A stretch of DNA of 64,000 bases from Streptomyces sp. NBC_00414 (GTDB lineage Bacteria; Actinomycetota; Actinomycetes; Streptomycetales; Streptomycetaceae), in assembly GCF_036038375.1 (NCBI RefSeq), contig NZ_CP107935.1, positions 620,001 through 684,000 of the forward strand, in the 5' to 3' direction. The notes below the pieces were generated by a model. The model was not told the origin of the DNA. It ran no database searches and saw nothing but the letters and a program-made list of their open reading frames with translations. Shown here one piece after another: positions 1 through 9,000 of the stretch (the stretch's first letter is position 1; each line of letters begins with the position of its first letter). A program made the translations under genes and the position numbers.

Positions 1-2
1 TG

Positions 3-1403
3 CCCTCGGTGTGGGTGGACGAGACGAGGTTCCGGCAGATCCTGCACAACGTGCTGATCTCGGCGGCCGCGCGCGCGAAGGACGCGCCACCGCGGGTGGC
101 CGCTGCCCTCGGCCCGGCGGGTGTGCGGATCACCGTCGACGTCACGGACGCCCGCACGTCGGTCGCGCGGCCCGGGCAGCTCCTGGACGTGGGGGTGACC
201 ACGGCCCGGCGGCTGGCCATGATGCACGGCGGGGCGCTGACCGTCTCCGACAGCACCGGCTCCGACAGCGCGGGCCGCACGCAGTACGTCCTTGAGTTTC
301 CCCTGCCCTCTCCCGACGGGCAGGCGCACCTGGCCGATGCGGGTGACGCCCCGCTGCTCGTCGTGACTCCCGGGGAGCTCGGCGCGGACCTGATCGAGCA
401 CGCCGCCCGGCACGGCCTGGAGGTGTGCAGGCCCGACACCGCGCACGACCCCATGCCGTCGGTCGCGCGGCGCACTCCCGGAGCCGTCGTGTGGGACGCG
501 CTGCCCGACCGGCCCCAGGAGTGGCGTGCGGTGCAGCGGCTGCACGACCATCCGGCGCTGCGCCACACGCCGTTCGTGCTGTTCGGCGCCGACGGCACCG
601 ATCTGCCGCAGGCCCTGCGCGCGCTGCGGCCCAACGGATTCGCCGAACCGGTCATCGTCGCGGGCGGCTCGCAGGAGTCCCGGGAGACACTGCGCAGGCT
701 GGCGGAGGCGGCGCTGCCGGACCATCCGGCGCGGGTCTCCACGGACGCGACGACGTTGCTCGCGCTGGTCGCGGAGGAGACCCCGCGGCTGGTGGTGCTG
801 GAGCGGGCCCTGCCCGACCTGCAGGCGCTGGACGTGGTGGACCGGCTGCACGACGGCTCGGGCCGGGCCCTGTGTCCCGTCGTCATCGCCGACCACGAGG
901 GCATGACGGCGGCGGACGCGCGGCGCGGGCGCCAGCACCCGGCGCTGCTCATGCTGGACATGGACGTGTTCGCGCCGGACGAGGCGGCGGCGCTCGTACG
1001 CGAACTGGCCGGCCAGCACTCCCGGTTGCCGCCGCGCACCAGGGACGTCCTGGACGAGGCGCTGGTCTTCCTCTACGAGCACTGGCGGCGGCCGATCTCC
1101 CGCTGGCAGGTCGCACAGGCCGCCGGTGTCAGCCCGGATCACCTCGGCAAACTCTTCCAGCAGCGGTACGGCCTGACGGTGTGGGAGTACCTGACCCGGC
1201 TGCGGATCCGGCGGGCGGCGGAGCGCCTGCGGTCGAGCAACGACAGCGTGCAGAGCGTCGCCCGGGCGGTGGGTTTCCGCGACCGCGCGTACTTCAGCCG
1301 GGTGTTCCGCAGGGTCACGGGCGCCGCCCCGCACCACTACCGCGAGAAAACCGCCTCCGGAGAGGGTGTACGGGACATGTCTGTCGGCCCGGGCCGCCAC
1401 TGA
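3..1403 (+). CDS. Hybrid sensor kinase / AraC-family regulator, 3' part only
   Basis: The reading frame is open to the window edge, so the true start lies upstream. The first visible residues (DETRFRQILHNVL) look like the N-box of a histidine-kinase ATPase domain, and the LDVGVTTARRLAMMHGG stretch resembles a degenerate G-box. Two receiver-like segments without a clear phospho-acceptor follow. The last ~100 residues are an AraC/XylS double helix-turn-helix (VAQAAGVSPDHLGKLF and SVARAVGFRDRAYFSRVFR). Streptomyces encodes large one-protein regulators of this type, often with an N-terminal sugar-binding-like sensor that would be off-window. It lies just upstream of and co-directional with the NRPS genes, so a role in their control is possible but unproven. 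Confidence 0.75.
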   Translation, partial: PSVWVDETRFRQILHNVLISAAARAKDAPPRVAAALGPAGVRITVDVTDARTSVARPGQLLDVGVTTARRLAMMHGGALTVSDSTGSDSAGRTQYVLEFPLPSPDGQAHLADAGDAPLLVVTPGELGADLIEHAARHGLEVCRPDTAHDPMPSVARRTPGAVVWDALPDRPQEWRAVQRLHDHPALRHTPFVLFGADGTDLPQALRALRPNGFAEPVIVAGGSQESRETLRRLAEAALPDHPARVSTDATTLLALVAEETPRLVVLERALPDLQALDVVDRLHDGSGRALCPVVIADHEGMTAADARRGRQHPALLMLDMDVFAPDEAAALVRELAGQHSRLPPRTRDVLDEALVFLYEHWRRPISRWQVAQAAGVSPDHLGKLFQQRYGLTVWEYLTRLRIRRAAERLRSSNDSVQSVARAVGFRDRAYFSRVFRRVTGAAPHHYREKTASGEGVRDMSVGPGRH

Positions 1404-1608
1404 ACCGCCGCCGAATCCCCACCGGATATCGCGGAAGCAAGCACCCCCGGTCCGTCAAGTCTCATTAAAAAATGACCCTCTCCGGTTTATTGGCTGCGGA
1501 CATTTATTGCCCCTTGGGCCGGTTGCCGACTTCTCGGCCAGAACGCGGAGCACACCTGGAAGACCTCCCGATATGGGGCGATCTTTGCAGCTCCGAACGC
1601 CTCCACTT

Positions 1609-1642
1609 CCCGAAAAACCGGTTGCTTAGGTAGCTTTTCGGG
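1609..1642. repeat. Inverted repeat, possible terminator or operator
   Basis: CCCGAAAA at 1609-1616 pairs perfectly with TTTTCGGG at 1635-1642 across an 18-base loop that itself contains the palindrome ACCGGT. It sits just upstream of the promoter candidate at 1670. It could end transcription of the AraC-type gene or be a regulator-binding site. Confidence 0.35.
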
Positions 1643-1669
1643 CGTTCGGCTCCGCCCACCCGGAGACCG

Positions 1670-1699
1670 TTGACAGGCTCTGGTCCACTGATCAATTAT
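1670..1699 (+). promoter_or_regulatory. Sigma-70-like promoter candidate for the NRPS operon
   Basis: TTGACA at 1670-1675 is a perfect -35 box. AATTAT at 1694-1699 (4 of 6 matches to TATAAT) follows with an 18-base spacer. It is the best vegetative promoter match in this leader and points toward the NRPS genes. By-eye call only. Confidence 0.4.
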
Positions 1700-2082
1700 C
1701 GCCGTGCGTCCAGGTGTTCCCAATCGGTACATCAGTCGGACGACGTCTCCGCACCCGTGGGACGCCGTGAGCCAGAAAGCTGGTGGGCAGAATGCCGCAC
1801 AACGAAGGCGTGAAGTCGTCGCCGTTATCACCTGGCAACGTTGTCGCAATGAATTGCCGCATCACCGGACCTCGCGGACTCCACGCATCGGCTTCCCGGT
1901 CCGGGCGCCCCGCCGCCGCTTCGCCCGCCGCCCCCATGAACCACCGACCCGCCGGCCGCCCCGACTTCGCAGCTCCGCCCGGCACCCGGACGTAGAGCAG
2001 CATCGGCGGCCCGCCGCACGGGTGGCCGAACTCCCAGCGTGACTCTCGGAACCAGTAATCCTGACGACGGGAAGAACCAGTT

Positions 2083-5000
2083 TTGTCCGTGCATCAGACC
2101 CCCCACGTTCCGTCTCCCCGACAGCACCCCGCCGACCTCCCCCAAACGGGGCACCCGGCCGCCACCGCCCTCGCCCCGGCTTCCTCCGCCCAGCAGCGCC
2201 TGTGGTTCCTCGGCCAGCTCCCGGGCGGGAACGAGGCGTACAACGAACCTGTCGCCTACACCCTTCGCGGCCCCCTCGACACGGACGTCCTGCGGCGCGC
2301 CCTCGACGCGCTCGTCGTCAGGCAGCAGGCACTGCGCACCAGGCTCGTGGCCGTCGACGGCGAGGTGTACCAGCACATCGGTCCGCCGGAGACCGGGTTC
2401 GCCCTCACGGCGGACGATCTCACCGGGCTGCCGGACTCCGCGGCCCGCCTCCTCGACCTGCGTCTCCAGGAAGCCTCGGCCCCGTTCGACCTGGCGCGCG
2501 GCCCCCTCTGCCGCGGCCGTCTCATCGCCTTGGCCGAGGACCACCACGTCCTGCTGCTGACGATCCATCACACCATTTTCGACGGCTGGTCCATGGCCGT
2601 GCTGCTGCGCGAACTCGGCGTTCTCTACTCGGCTTTTCTGCATGGTGAGCCCTCACCGCTGGCGCCGCTCCCGAGGCAGTACGCCGACCACGCCCGCGCC
2701 CAACGGGAGAGTGTCCTGGCGGGCGAGCTCGCCGAGAAGGCCGACTTCTGGCGCGGGCAACTGGCCGACGCCCCGCCGCTGTCCGGCCCCCTCACCGACC
2801 GGCCGCGCCCCGCCCAGCAGGATCTGCGGGGCGGCCGGGTGGAGTTCAGCCTCGACGCCGAACTCACGGCGAACCTCAAGGCGTTGGCCCGACTGCACGG
2901 CGGCTCGCTGTTCGCCTCCGTCCTCACCGGCTGGTCGCTGTTGATGTCCCGGCTCAGCGGCCGTACCGACGTGGTCGTGGGTACACCCACGGCGAACCGG
3001 CGCCACGAGGACGTGTCGGACATCATCGGCTTCTTCGTCAACACCCTGCCCCTGCGGACCGACTTCTCCCGCACGGCGACGGCCGGCGAGGCCCTCGCGC
3101 ACGTGCGAGGCGTACTGCGCGACGCACTCCACCATCAGGACGTGCCCTTCGAGCGCATCGTCGAACTCGTCAACCCGGTCCGCAGCGCCGCCCACACGCC
3201 GCTGTTCCAGACGATGTGCGCCTGGGTGCCCGAGCGGTCCGGACTGCTGGAACTGACCGGCCTGGACGTCACCGCGCTCGACATTCCGCACGCTCCGGCG
3301 AAGTTCGACCTCGCGCTGGCGCTGACCGAGTCCGGGGGCCGTGTCGTCGGCGAGGTGGACTACGCGTCGGCACTGTTCGACGAGGACACCGTGCGGCGGT
3401 ACGTGCGTCAGCTGCGGCATCTGCTCACCGACATGGTGGCCCGGCCCGAGGCGCCCGTCGGCTCGCTGAGGCTGATGGACGACGAGGAACGGCGGCTGCT
3501 GCTCACCGACCTCGCCACCGGCGAACCGCTCCCGGGCGAGGCCTCGTCCCGTACGGGCGGACTGATCGGCCGGTTCGACGAGCAGGTCGCGGCCCGCCCC
3601 ACGCGGACCGCCCTGGTGTGCGGCGACGAGCGGCTCGACTACGCCACCCTGGCCGGGCGGGCGGGTCGTCTCGCCCGTGCGCTCGCCGACCAGGGCGTGG
3701 GCCCCGGCGCCGTCGTCGGACTGCACACCGGGCGTTCCGTCGAGCTCGTGGTGGGCGTCCTGGGCATCCTGAGGACGGGGGCCGCGTATCTGCCGCTCGA
3801 CCCGGCCCAGCCGCCCGCACGGCTCGCCGCGATGGTCGAGGACGCGGCCCCCGCCCTGGTGCTGAGCGATCTGCCCGGCTCCGAGAGGCCTGCCGCGTGG
3901 CTCTTTCTGGCGACGGTCGAGGCGTCGGCGGACAACGATGTCCCGCCCGTGCCGGTCCCGGACGACGAGCGGGTGGCCTACGTGCTCTACACGTCCGGCT
4001 CGACCGGCCGCCCCAAGGGCGTGGCCGTCACCCAGCGCAGTGTCCTCAACCTGTTCGACAACTGGGTGGCGCGGATGGGCTCGACGCCGGGAGAGGCCAC
4101 CTCCGCGTGGTCGAGCGTCGGCTTCGACGCCTCCGTCCACGAGTTGCTGCTGCCGCTGACGACGGGCGCCGAACTCCATCTCGTACCGGAGGAGTTGCGC
4201 GGTGACCCGGAGGAACTGATGGGGTGGATGCGTCAGCACCGCGTCGTGCAGGCGTTCCTGCCGCCCTCCTACATTCGCTGGATCGACGAGGAGCCCGCCA
4301 AGCGGCTCGACGGGCTCGCGCTGCGCCAGCTGCTGACCGGTGTGGAGTCCCTGCCGGAGGCCGCGCTGCACCGCATGCGGGAGCACCTGCCGGGTCTCAA
4401 GGTCTGCTTCGGCTACGGGCCGACCGAGGCCACCCTGTACAGCACGGCGTACTACGACCCGCAGCCGCTCGACCGGCAGTGCCCCATCGGACGCCCCCTC
4501 GCCGGCACCCGGATGTACCTCCTCGACGAGCGGATGGAGCCGGTCCCGGTCGGTGTCGCCGGAGAGGTGTACCTCGGCGGCGCGAGCCTCGCGGCCGGCT
4601 ACCTGCACCGCCCCGACCTGACCACCGAGCGGTTCCTGCCCGACCCGTTCCTCCCCGGCGAACGCGTCTACCGCACGGGGGACCTCGCCAAGCGGCTGCC
4701 CGACGGCAACGCCGTCTACGTGGGGCGCGTCGACGACCAGGTGAAACTGCGCGGCTTCCGTATCGAACCGGCCGAGATCGAGGCCGCGTTGCTCGCCCGG
4801 CCGGGGGTGCGCGAGGCGGCCGTGGTGGCCGACCGGGACACCGGCCCCGAACCCCGGCTGGTGGCGGCGGTGGCCGTCGGCGACGCGCCCGCCCGGCCCT
4901 CGCACGAGTGGCGCGCCGCCCTGGCGGACCGGCTGCCGGACTACATGATCCCCGCGGTCGTCGTCGAGCTGCCCGTCCTGCCGCTGAGCCGTAACGGGAA

Positions 5001-6069
5001 ACTGGACCGCGCGGCCCTGCTCCGCGAGGCGGCGGAGACCGACACCGGCCAGGTGAACACCCACAGTCCGCGCGACCACATAGAGTTGACGCTCCATCAG
5101 ATATGGCGGGGCATTCTCCTCGGCCCCGACTTCGGCATCCGGGACAGCTTCTTCGACATCGGGGGCACCAGTCTGTCGGCCATCAAGATGGCCCACGGCA
5201 TCCGCGAATCACTCGGCGCCACGCTCCCCGTCCGCGATCTCATGCTCCACCCGACGATCGAAGGGCTCGGCGGCCTCATCCGCCAGGGCCGTTCGGGGAC
5301 ACCGCCGAGCAACCTCATCGAGTTCCGGCAGGGCGGCACCGGCGGAAACGTCGTGTGTGTACACCCCGCGGGCGGCACCGCGTTCTGCTACCTCCCCCTG
5401 GCCGGAACACTGCCCACGGACGTCGGCCTGTACGGGATCCAGTCCCCCGGGGTCAATCCCGGCGAGGCGTTCCTGCCCGGCGTCGAGGCGATGGCCGAGG
5501 CCTATCTGCGGCTCATCGAACCGTTCGACGACGGCCCGCTCGTCCTCACCGGGCTCTCCTACGGCGGACTGGTCGCGCACGAGATGGGCCGCCGGCTGGC
5601 GGACGCGGGCCGCACCGATGTGAGTGTCGTGCTGCTGGACACCCAGGCCACCGAGGACGACGCCGTGCGCGCCGCTGCCACCGAGCCGGTGGACCGTGCC
5701 GAGTTCCGGGACAAGCTCGTGAAGTTCAACGGCATGTATCCGGGGATCGACGACGAGCAGATCGAGCAGTACTTCCGGATCTACAACCACAACCGTATGA
5801 CGGCCGGTGACCACCTGCCGGCGTCTTCGGCGGCCCGCCTCGTCCTGGTCCAGGCCGTGGGCGGTACCACCACCGACCCGGCGTCCCTGCCCGAGGTACG
5901 CGACTTCTGGCGGCGCCGAGCGAAGGGCGGCTACCGGGTCGAACCGCTGGACTGCGACCACTGGGAGGTGCTGGAGAGCGGCACTTCGCCGCGGGTGTCC
6001 GCCGTCCTCGCGGCCGAACTCGCCGCGCTCTCCGCTGCGCCCGCCCCCGCCGTCACCGAGGAGGCGTGA
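2083..6069 (+). CDS. NRPS module, C-A-T-TE
   Basis: This is a 1328-residue single-module nonribosomal peptide synthetase. It has a condensation domain with HHTIFDGW (H162-D167), an adenylation domain (YTSGSTGRPKG from residue 636; GYGPTE), a carrier domain with phosphopantetheine serine S1030 (GGTSL), and a type I thioesterase with GLSYG (S1159), D1186 and H1293, a complete triad. By eye, aligned to GrsA, the adenylation code reads D-A-H-F-L-G-G-L-Y, which I cannot assign to a residue. The TTG start at 2083 sits about 9 bases after GGGAAG; GTG at 2089 is the alternative. The stop overlaps the next start (TGATG), so the two megasynthases are translationally coupled. Carrying its own TE in a first-position gene suggests it acts as a separate acylating or ester-forming unit rather than a simple elongation module. 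Confidence 0.9.
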   Translation: MSVHQTPHVPSPRQHPADLPQTGHPAATALAPASSAQQRLWFLGQLPGGNEAYNEPVAYTLRGPLDTDVLRRALDALVVRQQALRTRLVAVDGEVYQHIGPPETGFALTADDLTGLPDSAARLLDLRLQEASAPFDLARGPLCRGRLIALAEDHHVLLLTIHHTIFDGWSMAVLLRELGVLYSAFLHGEPSPLAPLPRQYADHARAQRESVLAGELAEKADFWRGQLADAPPLSGPLTDRPRPAQQDLRGGRVEFSLDAELTANLKALARLHGGSLFASVLTGWSLLMSRLSGRTDVVVGTPTANRRHEDVSDIIGFFVNTLPLRTDFSRTATAGEALAHVRGVLRDALHHQDVPFERIVELVNPVRSAAHTPLFQTMCAWVPERSGLLELTGLDVTALDIPHAPAKFDLALALTESGGRVVGEVDYASALFDEDTVRRYVRQLRHLLTDMVARPEAPVGSLRLMDDEERRLLLTDLATGEPLPGEASSRTGGLIGRFDEQVAARPTRTALVCGDERLDYATLAGRAGRLARALADQGVGPGAVVGLHTGRSVELVVGVLGILRTGAAYLPLDPAQPPARLAAMVEDAAPALVLSDLPGSERPAAWLFLATVEASADNDVPPVPVPDDERVAYVLYTSGSTGRPKGVAVTQRSVLNLFDNWVARMGSTPGEATSAWSSVGFDASVHELLLPLTTGAELHLVPEELRGDPEELMGWMRQHRVVQAFLPPSYIRWIDEEPAKRLDGLALRQLLTGVESLPEAALHRMREHLPGLKVCFGYGPTEATLYSTAYYDPQPLDRQCPIGRPLAGTRMYLLDERMEPVPVGVAGEVYLGGASLAAGYLHRPDLTTERFLPDPFLPGERVYRTGDLAKRLPDGNAVYVGRVDDQVKLRGFRIEPAEIEAALLARPGVREAAVVADRDTGPEPRLVAAVAVGDAPARPSHEWRAALADRLPDYMIPAVVVELPVLPLSRNGKLDRAALLREAAETDTGQVNTHSPRDHIELTLHQIWRGILLGPDFGIRDSFFDIGGTSLSAIKMAHGIRESLGATLPVRDLMLHPTIEGLGGLIRQGRSGTPPSNLIEFRQGGTGGNVVCVHPAGGTAFCYLPLAGTLPTDVGLYGIQSPGVNPGEAFLPGVEAMAEAYLRLIEPFDDGPLVLTGLSYGGLVAHEMGRRLADAGRTDVSVVLLDTQATEDDAVRAAATEPVDRAEFRDKLVKFNGMYPGIDDEQIEQYFRIYNHNRMTAGDHLPASSAARLVLVQAVGGTTTDPASLPEVRDFWRRRAKGGYRVEPLDCDHWEVLESGTSPRVSAVLAAELAALSAAPAPAVTEEA

Positions 6070-9000
6070 TGTCCGACTCCCCCGTGTCCGGCCCGCTGCT
6101 GGCCGATGCCGTCCTCGGCCGTGCCCGTCTGACCCCCGACGCCCTCGCCGTGCTGGACGGTGATCACAGCCTCGACTACGCGGCGCTCGACGCCGCCTCC
6201 CTCCGCGTGGCACAAGGTCTGCGGGCACACGGAATCCGTGCCGGGCAGGCCGTCGCGGTCTGCCTGCCGCGGTCCTGGCAGCTGGTGTGCGTCATGCTCG
6301 GCATCCGTCGCGCCGGAGCCACCGTGGTCCCTCTCGACGCACAGAGCCCCGCCGAACGCCGCCGCCACATCCTCGACGACTCGGCCGCCGTGGCCCTGGT
6401 CCACGACGGCACGGGGACCGCGCTCGGCGACGGCCCCGGCCTCCTGCTGGACGCCGCCGACCTCCTCGCCGCCCCACTCGAAGAGGACGCACGCCCGGAC
6501 ACGAGCCCGAACTCGGATCCGAACTCGGATCCGAACTCGGTTACGGACACGAACTCGGGCATGGGGCCCCTCGGCGAGATCACGCCCGCGACGGACGCGG
6601 CGACTTCGTTCCTCTTCTACACCTCGGGCACCACGGGCCGCCCCAAGGGCGTCGAGGTCAAGGACGCCGGGATCCTGCGTCTGGCCGACCCCGGCTTCCT
6701 CTCCCCCACCGCGGGCGCACGGTACGCGAGCCTCTCCAACCCGGCCTTCGACGCCCTGAGTTACGAGGTCTGGGTACCGCTGCTGACCGGCGGGACCTGT
6801 GTCGTCCTGAGCGACGAACAGGTCCAGAGCCCTCACTTGCTCGCCGAGGTTCTGCGGACCCGGCGGATCGACGCCCTGTTCGTCACCGCGGCGCTGTTCA
6901 ACGCCGTCACCGACAGCGCGCCGCACTGCTTCGACTCCGTCGGCCATGTCCTGATCGGCGGCGAGCAGCTCAACGCCACCCGCATCAGACGCTGGTACCT
7001 GGACAACCCCGACACCACGACGCGCCTGGTCAACGCCTACGGGCCCACCGAGTCCTCGACCTTCGCCCTGCACCACCCCGTGCCCCGTGACTTCGACGGC
7101 GACACCGTTCCCGTGGGCCGCCCCCTGCCCGCCACCGACGCTCTGCTGGTCGCCGACGGCTCACGTGCCACGGAGGCGGAGGAGATCGGTGAACTGTATC
7201 TGTCCGGGGCCGGATTGGCGACGGGCTACCGTAACCTGCCCGAGGAGACGGCACACCGCTTCGTGACGCTGCCGTGGCACGACTCGGGCCGCGCCGTCTG
7301 GTACCGCACCGGTGACCTCGCCCGTCGTGACACCGCGGGACTTCTCACCTTCGTCGGACGGGCGGACCGCCAGGTGAAGGTGCGCGGCTTCCGCATCGAG
7401 CCCGGCGAGGTCGAGCAGCAGCTCACCACGCACCCCGCCGTCCGCCAGGCCCGCGTCAGCACCCTGCGCGACGTGGACGGCGCCCATGAGCTCCTGGCCT
7501 ACCTGGTGCTGGGTGCCGACCTCGCGTACGACGAGTACGAACGCCATCTGACGGCCACCCTGCCTTCGTACATGCGCCCGCACCGCACCCACCTCGTGGA
7601 CGCCTTGCCGCTCAACGCCAACGGCAAGGTCGACGACGCCGCCCTGCTGGCCTCCGCGACACCGGCGTGGCGCCGTGCCCCGGCCCCGGCCCCGGCCTTG
7701 GACTCGGCGTCGGCGTCGGCGTCGGCGTCGGACGCGGTCGTCGAGGTGACCGACGCGCAGCGCGAGGTGCTGGAGATGGCCGGAAGCATCCTGGGGGTGC
7801 CCGGTCTGCGGCCCGACGACCACTGGATCCCCAACGGCGGCGACTCCCTCAAAGCGCTTCGCCTACGCTTTCTGATCCGGCGCCGCTGGAACGTGGAGGT
7901 GCCGCAGACACTCGTACTGCGGCAGGACTTCGCCGCCCTGACCGAAGCCATCGTCTCCGGCTCCTCCGGCGCAGGGCAGGCGTCGCCGATCCACCCGCCG
8001 GTGCCCGAGCCGAGCGGACACCGATCCGCGCCGGCCACGTCCGAGCAGCAGCGCCTGTGGCTCCTCGACCGGAGCGACCCGGACAGCCGCGCGTACGACG
8101 TTCCGCTCGCCTTCCATCTCGAAGGAACCGTCGACGAGGGCGCCCTGCGCGCCGCACTCACCCGCCTGGTGGCCGAACATCCCGCGCTGCGCACCGCGTT
8201 CCGGTCCACCGTGGAGGGTCTTCTCCAGGAGGTCGGCGCCCCCTTCGACCCCTGGGAGCCGACCGACATCCTCGACGGTGAGGGCTGGGAGCCGGCGGCG
8301 CGGCGGTTCTTCGCCACGCCCTTCGACCTCGCCGCGGCGCGGATGCTGCGGGCAGGCCTGCTGCGCACGTCCGAGGGTCCGGTCCTCCTGCTCCACCTGC
8401 ACCACATCGCCGTCGACGGCTGGTCCCTGAACGTCCTCTTCCGCGGCCTCGCCGGATTCACCGCACAAGCGGCCGACGCCGGTCAGGAGGAGGGTCCACG
8501 GCTCACACCGGCCGATTTCGCCCTGTGGCAGCGGCGTTGGCACCTGGAACCCTCCTACGACGAGCAGCGATCGGCACTGCGCCGCCACTACGCGGCCCTG
8601 GGTCCGTCCTCACCCCCGCCCGCCCCGGCGGGCACCACCGACAACGGGGCCCGGCTGCTCACCGCGTCCGTCGACCTCGTACGACGCTCCCGTCTCGACC
8701 GCCTCGGGGCGGAACTCGGGCTCACCCGTTTCCAGCTCCTCCTGGCCGCCTTCTCCTGGAGCCTGTACGGCGTGACGGGACAGACCCGGCCACTCGTCGC
8801 CAGTCCCGTCTCGGGCCGGCCGGTCGGCGAATTCGCCTCCACCGTCGGCATGTTCGCCAACACCGTGCTGCTGCCGCTGCGGCTCCAGCCAGGTGACGGC
8901 CTGCGCCGGCAGCTCGGCCGGCAGGCCCCCGAGGTCCAGCAGATCCTGGACCGGCAGGACGTGACGCTCGCCGACGTGCTGACCGACCACGACTTCGGTG

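Larger units (their letters stand above)
1404..2082. other. Long leader/intergenic region before the NRPS operon
   Basis: There are 679 bases without a convincing gene; open frames here lack the codon bias of the neighbours. The region is noticeably more AT-rich around 1460-1510 and 1600-1700. It holds an inverted repeat and a sigma-70-like promoter candidate (listed separately). If that promoter is used, the NRPS mRNA has an unusually long leader of about 370 nt. Confidence 0.6.

Noticed and set aside
1704..2042. Small gene upstream of the NRPS operon
   Set aside because: The 112-codon frame starts with GTG without a ribosome site and has an Arg/Pro-rich composition unlike real genes here.
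2653..5196. Long antisense open frame (847 codons) opposite the first NRPS gene
   Set aside because: Codon positions and composition follow from the GC-rich sense gene; the translation is Arg/Gly/Pro/His-rich with no domain. Similar antisense frames opposite the hybrid NRPS/PKS (10014-12785) and the metalloprotease (30962-33124) were rejected for the same reason.
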